NCBI GenBank assembly: GCA_001412355.1 | Contig: LKUD01000059.1 | Location: 1-34,186, forward strand | Length of the DNA stretch: 34,186 nt | Direction: 5' to 3' | Origin: Methanoculleus sp. SDB | GTDB lineage: Archaea > Halobacteriota > Methanomicrobia > Methanomicrobiales > Methanomicrobiaceae | Part shown: positions 15,661-24,672 of the stretch, piece after piece | Layout: every line of letters starts with the position of its first letter | Position numbering within the stretch: position 1 is the first letter of the stretch | The notes under the pieces: model-generated | What the model was told of the DNA's origin: nothing | Databases searched by the model: none | Seen by the model: only the letters and a program-made list of their open reading frames with translations | Translations under genes and position numbers: made by a program

Positions 15661-17094
15661 TCACTCCTTTCCAAAGAAGCCACGCATGAAGGGATACATC
15701 TCCATGATCTGTTCACTCGCGATCTCCTCGTAGAGGCGGTATACAATACTGACCGTTAGGAGGAGCCCTGTACCCCCGACCGCTCCGATAACACCAAAGA
15801 GGTTTGCGAACACGGAGAGCAGCCCGATGAAGATACCGCCGATGACAGTAATCCGTGGAATGTACCGGTCGAGGTACTTTTCCAGAACTGACAGGTTGCG
15901 GCGGAATCCGGGAATGTGCATCCCGCTCATCTGAATCTGGCGTGCTACATGTGATGAATCGAGGCCCGCTGTCTTCACCCAGAACAGAGCGAAGATGGCG
16001 CCGCCAACGACCATGATTGAGATATCGATCCCCAATCGTAAAATAACCTCCCATGGCGCATGGCCAAGGTCGGTCGTCCACCACATCCAGTCCTGCGGTC
16101 CGTAAATGGGAGCCAGGAAATACATCAGCCCGTCGACGGGTGTCTGGCCCTGAAACCGTCCGAGAACAGTAATCCCGATGTTGTTGAGGAAGAGACCAAG
16201 CATCTGCACGTTCGCCTGCAGGACGCGGACGAGGATCATCGGCAGCACGCTCGCGTAGATCAGTTTGACCGGAAAACGCGCCCGTGCACCGCGGACTGCG
16301 GTATGAGCAAGCGGAATCTCCACACGGGTCGACTCCACGTAGACGATGACCAGAAAGATGGCAATCGTCGTGACGAATGCGAGAAGATCCGTCCCGAAAT
16401 ATTCGAGGAAATTTGCCCCGTCACCGATAACTGCGATAAGGCGCGGAAAGAAGCCGACCGGATACGGATCATTGACCGGGAGCCAGTTTAAAAATCCGTT
16501 GATGAGCCCCTGTGAAATTCCGGCAACAATAAAGAGACCCACACCGGACCCCATGCCCCATTTGGTCACGACTTCGTCCAGTAAAAAGATCAGCAACCCA
16601 CCGAGGCATATCTGGAGGAAGATGACAAAGGAGAGCGCAGCTGCGTTTCCACCGAAGAATGCGTCTGCAATGCCGAGATCAGGCTGGAGAAACCCGCCGA
16701 TGACGTTCGGAGCCGCCTCAAAGATGATCATGACAAAGATCAGCAGTTTCTGCAGCCCCATGTACATGACCTGCCCACGGGCGTCGCTCGTATCGATGGT
16801 GAGAAGATCGGCACCCTTCAGGAGCTGCAGCACGATAGATGCGGTGACAATCGGCCCGATACCGAGATGCACGATGGACCCGTTCGCACCTGCGAGAAGT
16901 GCACGGTAATACTGAAAGATATCCTGTGCATTGGTATCGAGTCCGAAAACCGGAATATTTGTCAGCATAAAATATATGATCAGAACTGCCAGCGTCCACA
17001 GGAGTTTGTTTTTAAAGTGGACATGACCTTCTGGGCTCCTGACCGCGGGCATCGCGGCGAGGAGCGGCTCTAACTGATCCAGCATCGCTCCCAT
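15661..17094 (-). CDS. secY: Preprotein translocase channel subunit SecY
   Basis: SecY is the protein-conducting channel of the Sec translocon, working with SecE and Sec61-beta. The 477-residue protein has ten predicted membrane segments, a short cytoplasmic N-terminus (MGAMLDQLEPLLAAMPAV), a plug region after TM1 (IPVFGLDTNAQDIFQYYRAL), the TM2 LGIGPIVTASIVLQLL, and the cytoplasmic TM6-7 and TM8-9 loops with basic residues that bind the ribosome (VESTRVEIPLAHTAVRGARA and SGMHIPGFRRNLSVLEKYLD). ATG 17094 is chosen because GGTGA lies about five bases upstream; upstream extension would overlap rpl15. It follows rpl15 by 22 bases. Confidence 0.96.
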   Translation of the reverse strand: MGAMLDQLEPLLAAMPAVRSPEGHVHFKNKLLWTLAVLIIYFMLTNIPVFGLDTNAQDIFQYYRALLAGANGSIVHLGIGPIVTASIVLQLLKGADLLTIDTSDARGQVMYMGLQKLLIFVMIIFEAAPNVIGGFLQPDLGIADAFFGGNAAALSFVIFLQICLGGLLIFLLDEVVTKWGMGSGVGLFIVAGISQGLINGFLNWLPVNDPYPVGFFPRLIAVIGDGANFLEYFGTDLLAFVTTIAIFLVIVYVESTRVEIPLAHTAVRGARARFPVKLIYASVLPMILVRVLQANVQMLGLFLNNIGITVLGRFQGQTPVDGLMYFLAPIYGPQDWMWWTTDLGHAPWEVILRLGIDISIMVVGGAIFALFWVKTAGLDSSHVARQIQMSGMHIPGFRRNLSVLEKYLDRYIPRITVIGGIFIGLLSVFANLFGVIGAVGGTGLLLTVSIVYRLYEEIASEQIMEMYPFMRGFFGKE

Positions 17095-17116
17095 TCGTTC
17101 ACCAAAAAGTTTTTTT

Positions 17117-17542
17117 TCAGGCGATCGTAATCTGACCGCCCATGGTCTCAATCTTGCTTCGTGCCTGCTCGGAACATGCACGCGCCTGAATATGCAGCTT
17201 CTGTGTTACTTTTCCGCCACCAAGTATCTTATCGATACCGATCCGGTCTGCATCCAGTACAATTGCATCCCCGTCCCTTCCGGCGATGCCGGCGTCGACG
17301 AGATCGCTCGCAATCTGGTCGATTTCACCGATGTCGAGCACTTTCATCGGGGACGACTGCTTCCTGACGAAGCCGTGCTTGCCATTGTGCACAAGCCCTG
17401 CAAGCAGATAGTGGGTGAAGCGGTGATCACGATGACCCGCCCTGCCCCTTCCGCCGCGGTTTCCGGCACCCCGGCGGTTTTTGTGCGTTCCGCCACCACA
17501 GGTCCGGGAACCCCGGTATTTTGAACGTTTGTTTACCGGCAT
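17117..17542 (-). CDS. rpl15: Large subunit ribosomal protein uL15 (L15)
   Basis: The 141-residue protein shows the glycine/arginine-rich N-terminal extension of uL15 (RSKYRGSRTCGGGTHKNRR, then GAGNRGGRGRAGHRDHRF), which threads into 23S rRNA, and a C-terminal globular domain (VLDADRIGIDKILGGGKVTQ). Start ATG 17542 is preceded by GAGGTGA at 17548-17554, which overlaps the rpl30 stop; the in-frame GTG 17551 is too close to that site. It links the ribosomal genes to secY, 22 bases downstream. Confidence 0.96.
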   Translation of the reverse strand: MPVNKRSKYRGSRTCGGGTHKNRRGAGNRGGRGRAGHRDHRFTHYLLAGLVHNGKHGFVRKQSSPMKVLDIGEIDQIASDLVDAGIAGRDGDAIVLDADRIGIDKILGGGKVTQKLHIQARACSEQARSKIETMGGQITIA

Positions 17543-17547
17543 TCCTG

Positions 17548-18009
17548 TCACCTCATTTTATGCAGGAGCTGATTGATCTCCTGCCCGTAGTATCCAAGCG
17601 CACCGCCCTGCTGATAGGTCCGCTTGATTGAGCGGAATCCTTTCCGGGGCGGGTGCAGCCGCATTACCGGCTTAAGGCCGGGTACTGCCGTCATTGCCGC
17701 TTCGCCGTTGCAGAGCGCCCGGGCAAGGTCATCGATGTCGGCAAACTGCGAGTTTTCCTTCACATACTCGTCGGTGAGCCGGATGTTCCCCGTGAGTCGG
17801 CCGCGGGTGCGGAGAATCTCGGCAATCATGTCGGCATCCGCCTCGCCGTACGCGACGAAGTCCTTCACTTTCCTGATCATCCCGAGGTATGCGGGTGTAT
17901 CCGGTACGAGCACGCAGTGGTTGATATGATGAAGACGCAGCATTTTCAGCGTGTCCTTGATCTCTCGCGGGGTCTTGACGACACCGCGCACCTGAACTAT
18001 TGCGTACAT
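17548..18009 (-). CDS. rpl30: Large subunit ribosomal protein uL30 (L30)
   Basis: At 153 residues this is the long archaeal/eukaryotic L30 form rather than the 60-residue bacterial one. The N-terminal ferredoxin-like core ([40 protein letters not shown]) is followed by the archaeal C-terminal extension ending in KGFRSIKRTYQQGGALGYYG. ATG 18009 shares one base with the rps5 stop (TAATG), so translation is coupled. Confidence 0.96.
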   Translation of the reverse strand: MYAIVQVRGVVKTPREIKDTLKMLRLHHINHCVLVPDTPAYLGMIRKVKDFVAYGEADADMIAEILRTRGRLTGNIRLTDEYVKENSQFADIDDLARALCNGEAAMTAVPGLKPVMRLHPPRKGFRSIKRTYQQGGALGYYGQEINQLLHKMR

Positions 18010-18626
18010 TACTCGGAACCTCCCATCCTTATCAGGTTGGTCTGCCGCAGCGCCTCAAACGTCGCTTTGGCATAGTTGATCGTCGTCCGGGTATGTCCGC
18101 TGGTATAGGACCAGACATCCTTTATCCCGGCAAGTTCGAGCACTTTCTTTCCGATATCGCCCGTCACGAGCCCGATACCCTGCGGGGCGGGTTTGAGGGT
18201 AACACTGACACTGCCTGCCTTGCCCTCCACCTCGACGGGGATCGAGTGCCCGACGCCACAGCCGCATTCCCAGCTGCCGCAGCCGCGCTTGACCTTGATC
18301 AGGTTCAGCTTTGCATTCTCGATCGCCTTTTTAATTCCGTTCCCTACCTGGGCATCCTTCGCCTGTCCGAACCCGATATATCCGTTTTTGTTACCGACAA
18401 CAACCACGCAGCGGAACTTCACGCGCCTTCCGCTATCGGTCATCCGCTGCACCATGTTGATATCGAGAACTTCGTCTTCAAGATCGGGAAGGAAATAATC
18501 CACGATCTGTGGTTCCTTGATTGGCCTGCCGCTCTCGAGCACGTCGTCGAGATTCGCAACCTGTCCGGCAGCAACCGCTTTTCCCAGGCCGGTGAGAGGA
18601 ATCCATTCTTCCTTTTCCCAAGCCAT
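18009..18626 (-). CDS. rps5: Small subunit ribosomal protein uS5 (S5)
   Basis: The 205-residue protein has the N-terminal double-stranded-RNA-binding-like domain ([40 protein letters not shown]) and the C-terminal domain with [20 protein letters not shown] and the [20 protein letters not shown] block. uS5 lies at the mRNA entry of the 30S subunit and influences decoding accuracy. [10 protein letters not shown] cysteine pair typical of archaeal/eukaryotic S5 is present. It starts one base after rpl18. Confidence 0.96.
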   Translation of the reverse strand: MAWEKEEWIPLTGLGKAVAAGQVANLDDVLESGRPIKEPQIVDYFLPDLEDEVLDINMVQRMTDSGRRVKFRCVVVVGNKNGYIGFGQAKDAQVGNGIKKAIENAKLNLIKVKRGCGSWECGCGVGHSIPVEVEGKAGSVSVTLKPAPQGIGLVTGDIGKKVLELAGIKDVWSYTSGHTRTTINYAKATFEALRQTNLIRMGGSE

Positions 18627-18627
18627 C

Positions 18628-19155
18628 TCACACCAGCTCCTGCTTTATTTTTTCTGCTGTTTCTTCGACGTTCTGCACGAGATTTCCCGCACGTTCCGGC
18701 GCATATGCTTCGATATGCGCCCCCCTGACACGATCATCGTCGGGAAGGATGCTCTCACCGAACGGCACATCGAGGCCGGCCTCTACGGCGCCTTTCAGCG
18801 CTGCGAACACCCGTGCTCCAACCGAGGCGCGGTTCAGCCCGATATCGAGAATTGCTTCCTCATATCCCGCCTTCTGCGCTTTCACGGCAAACAAAATGCC
18901 GGTGAGGTATGCGGCCGGCGTATTGGCAATCGCTCCCGTGTAACCGAAACCGGTCAGCTCCGTTGAGTAGGCTGCGACCAGAGTCCGGTCACCGATCAGA
19001 TCGGCTTCAACCAGCTGGATGATGATCTGGCGGTTCGTTTTCCGAACGACCATCCGGGGTTTTTCAGAGAGGAGCAATTTCATGCGTTGATAGTAATCTG
19101 TTTTCCCCTCTTTCCGTCTCCGGAATGGGACAAAATATCGCGGTCCCGTTGCCAT
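18628..19155 (-). CDS. rpl18: Large subunit ribosomal protein uL18 (L18, L5e)
   Basis: This 175-residue protein is the archaeal uL18, which binds 5S rRNA with uL5. The N-terminus is basic ([40 protein letters not shown]). The central fold contains [20 protein letters not shown] and [20 protein letters not shown]. It starts one base after rpl19e and ends one base before rps5. Confidence 0.95.
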   Translation of the reverse strand: MATGPRYFVPFRRRKEGKTDYYQRMKLLLSEKPRMVVRKTNRQIIIQLVEADLIGDRTLVAAYSTELTGFGYTGAIANTPAAYLTGILFAVKAQKAGYEEAILDIGLNRASVGARVFAALKGAVEAGLDVPFGESILPDDDRVRGAHIEAYAPERAGNLVQNVEETAEKIKQELV

Positions 19156-19156
19156 A

Positions 19157-19609
19157 TTAATTCATCCTCCCTGCAATGGATTCCATCTGCGCTTTCATAT
19201 GCGCAACACTGCGAAACTGCCCACCGGCAGCCTTGCGGTACATCACCCGGTAGAGGTGGCGATCAATCGTTTCATCATCCCGCATCTCCCTGAGAGAGCG
19301 CCGGATTGCACGGATCTTCCGCATCCATTGTGCCTTTGACGGATTGCGTGCGCCGGCGGCACCCTTACGCCGCCCGGCACCCTTGCAGTGCCCGTATGAA
19401 CGTTTCGCTGCCTTGATCCGAGCTCTGCCGCGGCTGACTCCGACAACCGGGCGTGCCCGGACCGCACCCTCGTCAATAAGCCCCCGGACATCGTCGCGGG
19501 AGATGGCATTCTCGATATCTGACATGCGATCGGCATCCAGCCATACCCGGTGAACGCCGCACTTCAGGATCGCGGCAGCCATCCGCCGCTGGTTACTCAG
19601 GTCACTCAT
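19157..19609 (-). CDS. rpl19e: Large subunit ribosomal protein eL19 (L19e)
   Basis: The 150-residue protein is the archaeal/eukaryotic-specific eL19 with an all-helical, very basic sequence: [20 protein letters not shown], the turn [20 protein letters not shown], and a C-terminal helix rich in Arg that reaches toward the small subunit. It has no bacterial counterpart. Its start overlaps the end of rpl32e by eight bases, which suggests translational coupling. Confidence 0.96.
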   Translation of the reverse strand: MSDLSNQRRMAAAILKCGVHRVWLDADRMSDIENAISRDDVRGLIDEGAVRARPVVGVSRGRARIKAAKRSYGHCKGAGRRKGAAGARNPSKAQWMRKIRAIRRSLREMRDDETIDRHLYRVMYRKAAGGQFRSVAHMKAQMESIAGRMN

Positions 19610-20012
19610 CGTCCGTCACCTCCGCTTCCGGAGAGACAATCTCTTTTGGATTGAGGACTTTCAGGCCATATTCAAGAGATTTTACCTGAATTGCCTCGCG
19701 TTTGCGGTTTCCGACAGTCCCTGCAATACGCACCGCCTGGGTGGCTGCGTCGAGCCCCTCAAGATCGGCGACGTTGCATACACGAACTTCCTCGTATCCG
19801 CTCGGATGATACCCGCGGACCGATGCAGGTGCTCCGAACCCGGGTTTCGGGTGGCGTCCCTTTGCACGGTACTGTTTACGCTGCTTGCTCTGCAGTCCAC
19901 GCGGTCTCCGCCATGTATCATCAAGCTTCTTTTTCCGGCTTAATCCCTGGCGTTTGAACGTTGCACGGTTGCGGGCACGCGCCCGAATCAGCCTCTTAAT
20001 CTCATCCGCCAT
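19602..20012 (-). CDS. rpl32e: Large subunit ribosomal protein eL32 (L32e)
   Basis: The 136-residue eL32 contains the conserved core LDDTWRRPRGLQSKQRKQYR and GFGAPASVRGYHPSGYEEVR, followed by RIAGTVGNRKREAIQVKSLE. An acidic tail (PEAEVTDDE) closes the protein. ATG 20012 is chosen because AGGTG at 20021-20025 gives an eight-base spacer; the upstream GTG 20021 overlaps that site. It begins five bases after rpl6. Confidence 0.95.
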   Translation of the reverse strand: MADEIKRLIRARARNRATFKRQGLSRKKKLDDTWRRPRGLQSKQRKQYRAKGRHPKPGFGAPASVRGYHPSGYEEVRVCNVADLEGLDAATQAVRIAGTVGNRKREAIQVKSLEYGLKVLNPKEIVSPEAEVTDDE

Positions 20013-20017
20013 GTGAA

Positions 20018-20542
20018 TCACACCTTCTCCACGACATAAATGCCGTCCTGGAAAACACGCGGATCGCGTTTCCGGATGCGTGTTGCCGTCTCGATATTTG
20101 CGGCGCTTGAACCGACGGCATCCTTGTCATTCCCCGTAACGGTAACTTCATCATTTCCGAGTTTAACGGTCACGCCATCAAGAATCCGCGCAAATCGCGG
20201 TTCTTTTTCACCAAGGAAATTGATGATCTCGAGCTTGTTCCCCGCAAGTTTGAGCTGAATCGGAAAGTGGCTGTATACCACCTTCATCCGGTACTCAAAG
20301 CCCCCGGAAACTCCCCTGAACATATTGTTCGCATGCGCCGCATAGGTGCCGACCATCGCGATGATCCGTTTCCGGGCCGACTCCGTTCTGACGCACACCT
20401 CGGTGTCAGTACACTCGATAGTCACCTGCGGATACCGCATATCGCGTGAGAGGGAACCTTTGGGCCCGGAAACCCGAAGTGTCGAACCGTCCATCTGAAC
20501 GGTGACACCCTCGGGAATCTCGACCTTTCTTTCAAATACCAT
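20018..20542 (-). CDS. rpl6: Large subunit ribosomal protein uL6 (L6)
   Basis: The 174-residue protein consists of the two related uL6 domains (residues about 1-80 and 81-174), with VTVQMDGSTLRVSGPKGSLS in the first and ANIETATRIRKRDPRVFQDG in the second, the latter the conserved rRNA-binding tail near the sarcin-ricin loop. ATG 20542 has GAGGGAGA upstream. It follows rps8 by 13 bases. Confidence 0.96.
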   Translation of the reverse strand: MVFERKVEIPEGVTVQMDGSTLRVSGPKGSLSRDMRYPQVTIECTDTEVCVRTESARKRIIAMVGTYAAHANNMFRGVSGGFEYRMKVVYSHFPIQLKLAGNKLEIINFLGEKEPRFARILDGVTVKLGNDEVTVTGNDKDAVGSSAANIETATRIRKRDPRVFQDGIYVVEKV

Positions 20543-20555
20543 TGTACTATCTCCC

Positions 20556-20948
20556 TCAGTATACATATCCCAGCAGTTCTCCGCCTATACCGTTTTTACG
20601 TGCAGTTTCATGCGACAGAACGCCTTTCGACGTGGATATAAGGAGAATTCCAAAATTCTTCGCGGGCAGGTACTGGGTCTCCCAGTACTCGAGCTCATTC
20701 GCTTTCACGGAGTACCGGGGTGTGATAACACCGCATTTATTGATCCTGCCGTTCAGCCCGACGCGGAACTGGCCGCCGCGTCCGTCATCGATGAACTCAA
20801 AGTCCCCGACATACCCGTTTTCCTTCATGATGCCGAGCATCGCGCCGAAGAGTTTGCTTGCCGGTTCGACGATACACCCGTCTTTGCCGACATCCGAGGC
20901 GTTTTTGATTGTGCTCAACGCATCAGCGATTGGATTGAGTCGTGTCAT
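20556..20948 (-). CDS. rps8: Small subunit ribosomal protein uS8 (S8)
   Basis: The 130-residue protein starts [20 protein letters not shown] and ends with the conserved rRNA-binding block [20 protein letters not shown] followed by GGELLGYVY. uS8 binds helix 21 of 16S rRNA early in assembly. An insertion relative to bacteria ([20 protein letters not shown]) is typical of archaea. It begins 15 bases after rps14, with an AGGAGAGG-type ribosome binding site. Confidence 0.96.
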   Translation of the reverse strand: MTRLNPIADALSTIKNASDVGKDGCIVEPASKLFGAMLGIMKENGYVGDFEFIDDGRGGQFRVGLNGRINKCGVITPRYSVKANELEYWETQYLPAKNFGILLISTSKGVLSHETARKNGIGGELLGYVY

Positions 20949-20963
20949 TATTTTCCTCTCCTT

Positions 20964-21143
20964 TCAATCCATCTTCTTAAAGCCTATCTTGCGAGCCCAC
21001 TCGCGGAAGCACTGGCGGCAGAGGTAAATGTTGTACCGGCGTACGAGGCCCTGTTTCCGGCCGCACATCTGGCATTCGTTTGCACCGCGCCCGAATTTCC
21101 GTGTCGATTTCTGCGCTTCCTTTCCGGTCTGTTCTCCCGCCAT
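20964..21143 (-). CDS. rps14: Small subunit ribosomal protein uS14, zinc-binding type
   Basis: This short gene encodes 59 residues that start [20 protein letters not shown] and end [13 protein letters not shown]. Two CxxC pairs (Cys24/Cys27 in ECQMC and Cys42/Cys45 in LCRQC) form the structural zinc site of the archaeal uS14 type. The segment [20 protein letters not shown] is characteristic. ATG 21143 shares one base with the rpl5 stop (TAATG), and the stop is TGA at 20964-20966. It occupies the conserved place between rpl5 and rps8. Confidence 0.95.
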   Translation of the reverse strand: MAGEQTGKEAQKSTRKFGRGANECQMCGRKQGLVRRYNIYLCRQCFREWARKIGFKKMD

Positions 21144-21664
21144 TACTGCACCTCCACCTGGTACGCGTCCTGCATGAAGCGGATCGCATCCTCGCGACGT
21201 ACCCGCTGCCGTGCCGGCAGTTTCTTTCGTTCGATATTCCGACGGGCAATACGCACTCCGCGGCGCTCCATCACGACCGTGACGTCCATGCCGTAGATGC
21301 CGATCATCGGATCATATGACTGTCCGGGGAAATCGGTGTGCTCTTCAATGCCGAAGGAAACGTTGCCGTTGATATCGAACTGTCCTGCAGAGAGCGTTTT
21401 TTCGATGATCCCGAGGGCGGTCTCGATAAACGCGGTGGCATTTTTGCCGCGAAGCGAAACTTTGCACCCGATAGGCTGTCCCTTCCTGATGCCGAAGGCA
21501 GGCTGCGTCCGCTTTGCAATCGTACGCACGGACTGCTGGCCGGTGATTGCCCGCATGATCTCCTCGGCCCTCACCAGCTTCTCTCCGGATTCGCCGACAC
21601 CCATATGGACAACGACCTTGTCAATGACGACATCCTGCATGGGATTCACTGCTGTGGGATTCAC
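21143..21664 (-). CDS. rpl5: Large subunit ribosomal protein uL5 (L5)
   Basis: The 173-residue protein has the uL5 core [40 protein letters not shown] and [20 protein letters not shown], and binds 5S rRNA and contacts P-site tRNA. Start choice is uncertain. GTG 21664 overlaps the rps4e stop (GTGA), but GTG 21649 and ATG 21640 are in frame and give N-termini (MNPMQDV or MQDV) closer to homologues. The uncertainty comes from a 15-base tandem duplication at 21641-21668 that repeats GTGAATCCC and adds five residues. Confidence 0.93.
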   Translation of the reverse strand: MNPTAVNPMQDVVIDKVVVHMGVGESGEKLVRAEEIMRAITGQQSVRTIAKRTQPAFGIRKGQPIGCKVSLRGKNATAFIETALGIIEKTLSAGQFDINGNVSFGIEEHTDFPGQSYDPMIGIYGMDVTVVMERRGVRIARRNIERKKLPARQRVRREDAIRFMQDAYQVEVQ

Positions 21665-22389
21665 TGCTCAATCCCCCATTCAGAGACGGCAGGCTCCTCC
21701 CGTCCCACCATAAAGACATAGTTATCGATCGTATCGAACCGGTCACTTCCTTCCTTATCCTCGAGGATCACGCGGTTGGGTGTGCTTCCCGGCACTTCTC
21801 TGATCTCGACAATCCGGCCGACTTTACCTGAGTGACGCCCGCCAATCACCATTGCCATGTTGCCAACGGCATAGGGGAAGTGATCGATGATCGTGAAGAA
21901 ATCCGTCCCGCCGATCGACAGCACGATGGAGTCCCGGGGCCGGTACTGCTGGCTGTCGGTGAGGACATTCGCCCCATACAACAGGTTCAGCTGGATCTGT
22001 CCGTCCCTGATGATCGTCTTGTTGCGGATCTTGCAGAGCCGTGTCGCTGCAGCCTCTTCCGAGATGGGAATCGAGACGAAATCACCGTTCTTGTTCAGGA
22101 GAATGCGGTAATGCTTCTCCATTTTCGGAATCGAGATGATATCGAAGATGCCGATGCCAAGTTTCGGGTCAGTGCAGATTTTGCCGTTGACGATGATCGC
22201 GCGGTCGGTGAGGATCTTTTTGATTTCCTTCATCGTCCGGGCAATACCCATGTGATCACGGAGCCATACTGCAACCGGCATTGCACCGGCATTATGGGGT
22301 CCGGGGGCGGTCTTCGTGACAAATGTGTTCGCCTTTTTCGCGATTCGCCATGAATCGGGCGTGGTCAGGCGTTTCAAGTGATGTGACAT
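21661..22389 (-). CDS. rps4e: Small subunit ribosomal protein eS4 (S4e)
   Basis: The 242-residue eS4 has three parts: a short basic N-terminus ([20 protein letters not shown]), an S4-like RNA-binding domain (about 42-105, with [20 protein letters not shown]) and a C-terminal KOW segment ([20 protein letters not shown] near 175). The family is specific to archaea and eukaryotes. The stop overlaps the GTG start of rpl5. It begins four bases after rpl24. Confidence 0.96.
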   Translation of the reverse strand: MSHHLKRLTTPDSWRIAKKANTFVTKTAPGPHNAGAMPVAVWLRDHMGIARTMKEIKKILTDRAIIVNGKICTDPKLGIGIFDIISIPKMEKHYRILLNKNGDFVSIPISEEAAATRLCKIRNKTIIRDGQIQLNLLYGANVLTDSQQYRPRDSIVLSIGGTDFFTIIDHFPYAVGNMAMVIGGRHSGKVGRIVEIREVPGSTPNRVILEDKEGSDRFDTIDNYVFMVGREEPAVSEWGIEQ

Positions 22390-22393
22390 GGAT

Positions 22394-22756
22394 TCAGGCC
22401 CTCCTGATGCGGCTCTCCCGCGATTTATCCTTCAGGTTCAGTTTGGTGACCTGAACATTCGACGGATCAACGGGCCGGGGCACTTCCGTGCCGTCGGCCT
22501 TCGTGACAGATACGCCGTGCACCAGAATCCGGGATGTTTTCAGGCTGACACCGTCAACAACACCCGTTTCCCCATGAAAATCACCGCGGAGCACTTTCAC
22601 CGTATCGCCTTTCACGATGCGGACCGAGCGGGTCCCGTACTGCGATTGAAGAGCGGAATCCAGCGGTGCGCAGAGGAATTTACCGCGCTGGTGGAGCGGT
22701 GCATTGTAGCGGATCTTTCTCTGTGTTCTCGGTTGTTTGCTTAAGATTCGTACCAT
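22394..22756 (-). CDS. rpl24: Large subunit ribosomal protein uL24 (L24)
   Basis: The 120-residue protein begins MVRILSKQPRTQRKIRYNAP and carries the KOW motif GDTVKVLRGDFHGETGVVDG around residue 50, as expected of archaeal uL24, which initiates 50S assembly near the tunnel exit. ATG 22756 has GAGGTGTG just upstream; the frame extends further upstream but without family similarity. It follows rpl14 by 10 bases. Confidence 0.95.
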   Translation of the reverse strand: MVRILSKQPRTQRKIRYNAPLHQRGKFLCAPLDSALQSQYGTRSVRIVKGDTVKVLRGDFHGETGVVDGVSLKTSRILVHGVSVTKADGTEVPRPVDPSNVQVTKLNLKDKSRESRIRRA

Positions 22757-22766
22757 TCCGCACACC

Positions 22767-23165
22767 TCATACAATGATAGTCGCCATGGACCCGATCTTC
22801 GGGAAGCGCTCGGCAACTTCACGTGCCACCGGTCCCTTGATCTCGGTGCCGCGGGGTTCGCCGCGCTCGTTCGTCACAACGGCGGCATTGTCCTCAAAGG
22901 ACAGACGGAGCCCGTTGATACGGCGGATTTCCTTCTTTTGTCGGATGATAACCGCTTTTACCAGCTTTCTGCGCATGTCGGGCGTTCCCTTCTTCACGCT
23001 CATCGTTCCCATGTCACCGAGACCCATCTTCGGCTGACGCCGACGGACCCCGTGAAACCTGTCCACAGAGACTATCTCAATGACGCGGGCACCGGTGTTG
23101 TCGGCGCAGGTAAGCCGCGAACCCGTCGCAAGAGCGCGGGGGGTCCGGGACTGTTTCGCTTTCAT
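22767..23165 (-). CDS. rpl14: Large subunit ribosomal protein uL14 (L14)
   Basis: The 132-residue protein has the five-stranded uL14 barrel: [40 protein letters not shown], then [20 protein letters not shown] and the C-terminal [20 protein letters not shown]. It lies at the subunit interface and is where aIF6 binds in archaea. ATG 23165 overlaps the rps17 stop as ATGA, and GGAGGTG lies nine bases upstream inside rps17. Confidence 0.96.
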   Translation of the reverse strand: MKAKQSRTPRALATGSRLTCADNTGARVIEIVSVDRFHGVRRRQPKMGLGDMGTMSVKKGTPDMRRKLVKAVIIRQKKEIRRINGLRLSFEDNAAVVTNERGEPRGTEIKGPVAREVAERFPKIGSMATIIV

Positions 23166-23488
23166 TCCGGAAGCACCTCCACAACGACAAAGGTCTTGGT
23201 CTTCGAGAGAGGCCTGCACTCGGCAATCCTGACGGTGTCACCGGCCTTAACGTTAAGACACGGGGGGCTGTGCGCATGAAGCTTGGAACTTCGTTTTTCA
23301 TACCGCTTGTATTTTTTCACATAATGCAGGTAGTCCCGTACGACGACGACGGAATCCCGCATCCGGTCACTCACGACCTTACCGGTAATCACCTGGCCGC
23401 GCACCGGTAAAGTGCCGTGAAATGGACAATTCACGTCAGTGCATTCCTGTTCGGGAGCCTTGACGTTTAATCCTGTTTTTAAAGCCAT
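23162..23488 (-). CDS. rps17: Small subunit ribosomal protein uS17 (S17)
   Basis: The 108-residue archaeal uS17 has an N-terminal extension with a cysteine pair ([20 protein letters not shown]) followed by the OB-fold: [40 protein letters not shown] and [20 protein letters not shown]. It is a primary 16S rRNA-binding protein. GAGGT precedes ATG 23488 closely. It follows rnp1 by nine bases and overlaps rpl14 by four. Confidence 0.96.
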   Translation of the reverse strand: MALKTGLNVKAPEQECTDVNCPFHGTLPVRGQVITGKVVSDRMRDSVVVVRDYLHYVKKYKRYEKRSSKLHAHSPPCLNVKAGDTVRIAECRPLSKTKTFVVVEVLPE

Positions 23489-23497
23489 ATTTTACCT

Positions 23498-23773
23498 CTA
23501 ATTCCTGATTCGCATACTGATTCGTTTTTCCGGCTGCATGACCAGGGCCGACCCATCAACCCGCACATGGGTATCATCGGGAAGGCGGAGATCAAGCAGC
23601 GTGCAGTATTTTTGTACTTTTTTCTGGCCGCCTGGAGTCTCTATCACCAGCATATTACGGGTCTCATCCACCACGGTCCCGGCGATCCCCAGAAGACAGG
23701 GATTTGGTGCCGATACAACGCGGGCGGACAGCCCGATGAGTTCGTGCCGGAGCACGTTCTGCGGCGTAATCAT
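23498..23773 (-). CDS. rnp1: RNase P protein component 1 (Rpp29/Pop4)
   Basis: This 91-residue protein is archaeal Rpp29, a subunit of the RNase P ribonucleoprotein that matures the 5' ends of tRNAs. The Sm-like barrel is visible: LIGLSARVVSAPNPCLLGIA, GTVVDETRNMLVIETPGGQK, then a C-terminal strand ending MQPEKRISMRIRN. ATG 23773 overlaps the rpl29 stop as ATGA. Its place between rpl29 and rps17 is the conserved euryarchaeal location. Confidence 0.94.
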   Translation of the reverse strand: MITPQNVLRHELIGLSARVVSAPNPCLLGIAGTVVDETRNMLVIETPGGQKKVQKYCTLLDLRLPDDTHVRVDGSALVMQPEKRISMRIRN

Positions 23774-23967
23774 CTGCGCTGACTCTGCTCTGTTTTGATC
23801 CGGGCAATAGTCCGGCGCAGCTCGCGGATGCGGCCGGGATTTTCCGTCGCACCGCCGGCGCTGACTTTCCCTTTATTCTGGATCATTTCAAGCTGCAGCT
23901 TGGCAAGCTGCTCCTCGAGTTCGACATCGCTCTGCTGAGCGACTTCACGGGCACGAAAGATCGCCAT
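23770..23967 (-). CDS. rpl29: Large subunit ribosomal protein uL29 (L29)
   Basis: The 65-residue protein is the two-helix uL29: MAIFRAREVAQQSDVELEEQ, LAKLQLEMIQNKGKVSAGGA, then NPGRIRELRRTIARIKTEQS. It lies at the tunnel exit beside uL23 and contacts SRP. It begins directly after the rps3 stop with no spacer and overlaps rnp1 by four bases. Confidence 0.95.
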   Translation of the reverse strand: MAIFRAREVAQQSDVELEEQLAKLQLEMIQNKGKVSAGGATENPGRIRELRRTIARIKTEQSQRR

Positions 23968-24672
23968 TCAGATATCCTCCTCTACAGGAACATCTTCCAT
24001 CGCAGAGAGCTCGGCATCGATCTCCTCGCCGAGTGCTTCCGGTGTTAGCCCTTCTTCCTCTTCGGGTTTCCGGGGTTGGGAAGGCAGCACTTCGAAGTGA
24101 TCGGGGAGCACCGCGCCGGGCGGGATAATCTTGACCTGCACACCGATCGTTCCGAGTTTCTTGATGGCGAGGGCAAAGCCCTTCTCCACAATCGTCTCGC
24201 TGGGCTCGCCGCAGTGTTTGATATACCCGTCGGTAAACTTCTGGACCCGTGCACGCGAGCCGGTGAGTTTTCCGGCCAGCACAACCTCGCACCCGAGCGC
24301 TCCCGATTCCATAACGCGGCGGATGACGCTGGAGCCGGCCTTTCTGAAGTACCATCCGCGCTCGAGCGAGTTTGCAAGGCGTTCCGCCATGATCTGAGCG
24401 TTGAAGTTCGGATTGTCGACCTGCTGCACCTCGATCTGGGGCGATTCAATGCTGAATTTCGAATGAAGATTCTGGGTAAGTTCCCGGACGACCTTCCCGC
24501 CCTTGCCGATGACGATGCCCGGTTTCTCTGCAAAGATCGTCACCTGTGTCCCGAGAGGGGTACGGGCGATATCCATACCGCCGTATCCGGCCCGCTTCAG
24601 TTCCTTTGTCAGGTATTTCTCTACACGTGCCTTGCGCACTCCGTCTTCGATAAAACGCCGTTCAATCGCCAT
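23968..24672 (-). CDS. rps3: Small subunit ribosomal protein uS3 (S3)
   Basis: The 234-residue protein has the KH type 2 domain with [20 protein letters not shown] around residue 55 and the C-terminal uS3 domain ([40 protein letters not shown]). It ends in an acidic tail ([15 protein letters not shown]) usual for archaea. ATG 24672 is chosen over GTG 24675 because GGAGGTG precedes it at the right distance; it shares one base with the rpl22 stop (TGATG). Confidence 0.96.
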   Translation of the reverse strand: MAIERRFIEDGVRKARVEKYLTKELKRAGYGGMDIARTPLGTQVTIFAEKPGIVIGKGGKVVRELTQNLHSKFSIESPQIEVQQVDNPNFNAQIMAERLANSLERGWYFRKAGSSVIRRVMESGALGCEVVLAGKLTGSRARVQKFTDGYIKHCGEPSETIVEKGFALAIKKLGTIGVQVKIIPPGAVLPDHFEVLPSQPRKPEEEEGLTPEALGEEIDAELSAMEDVPVEEDI

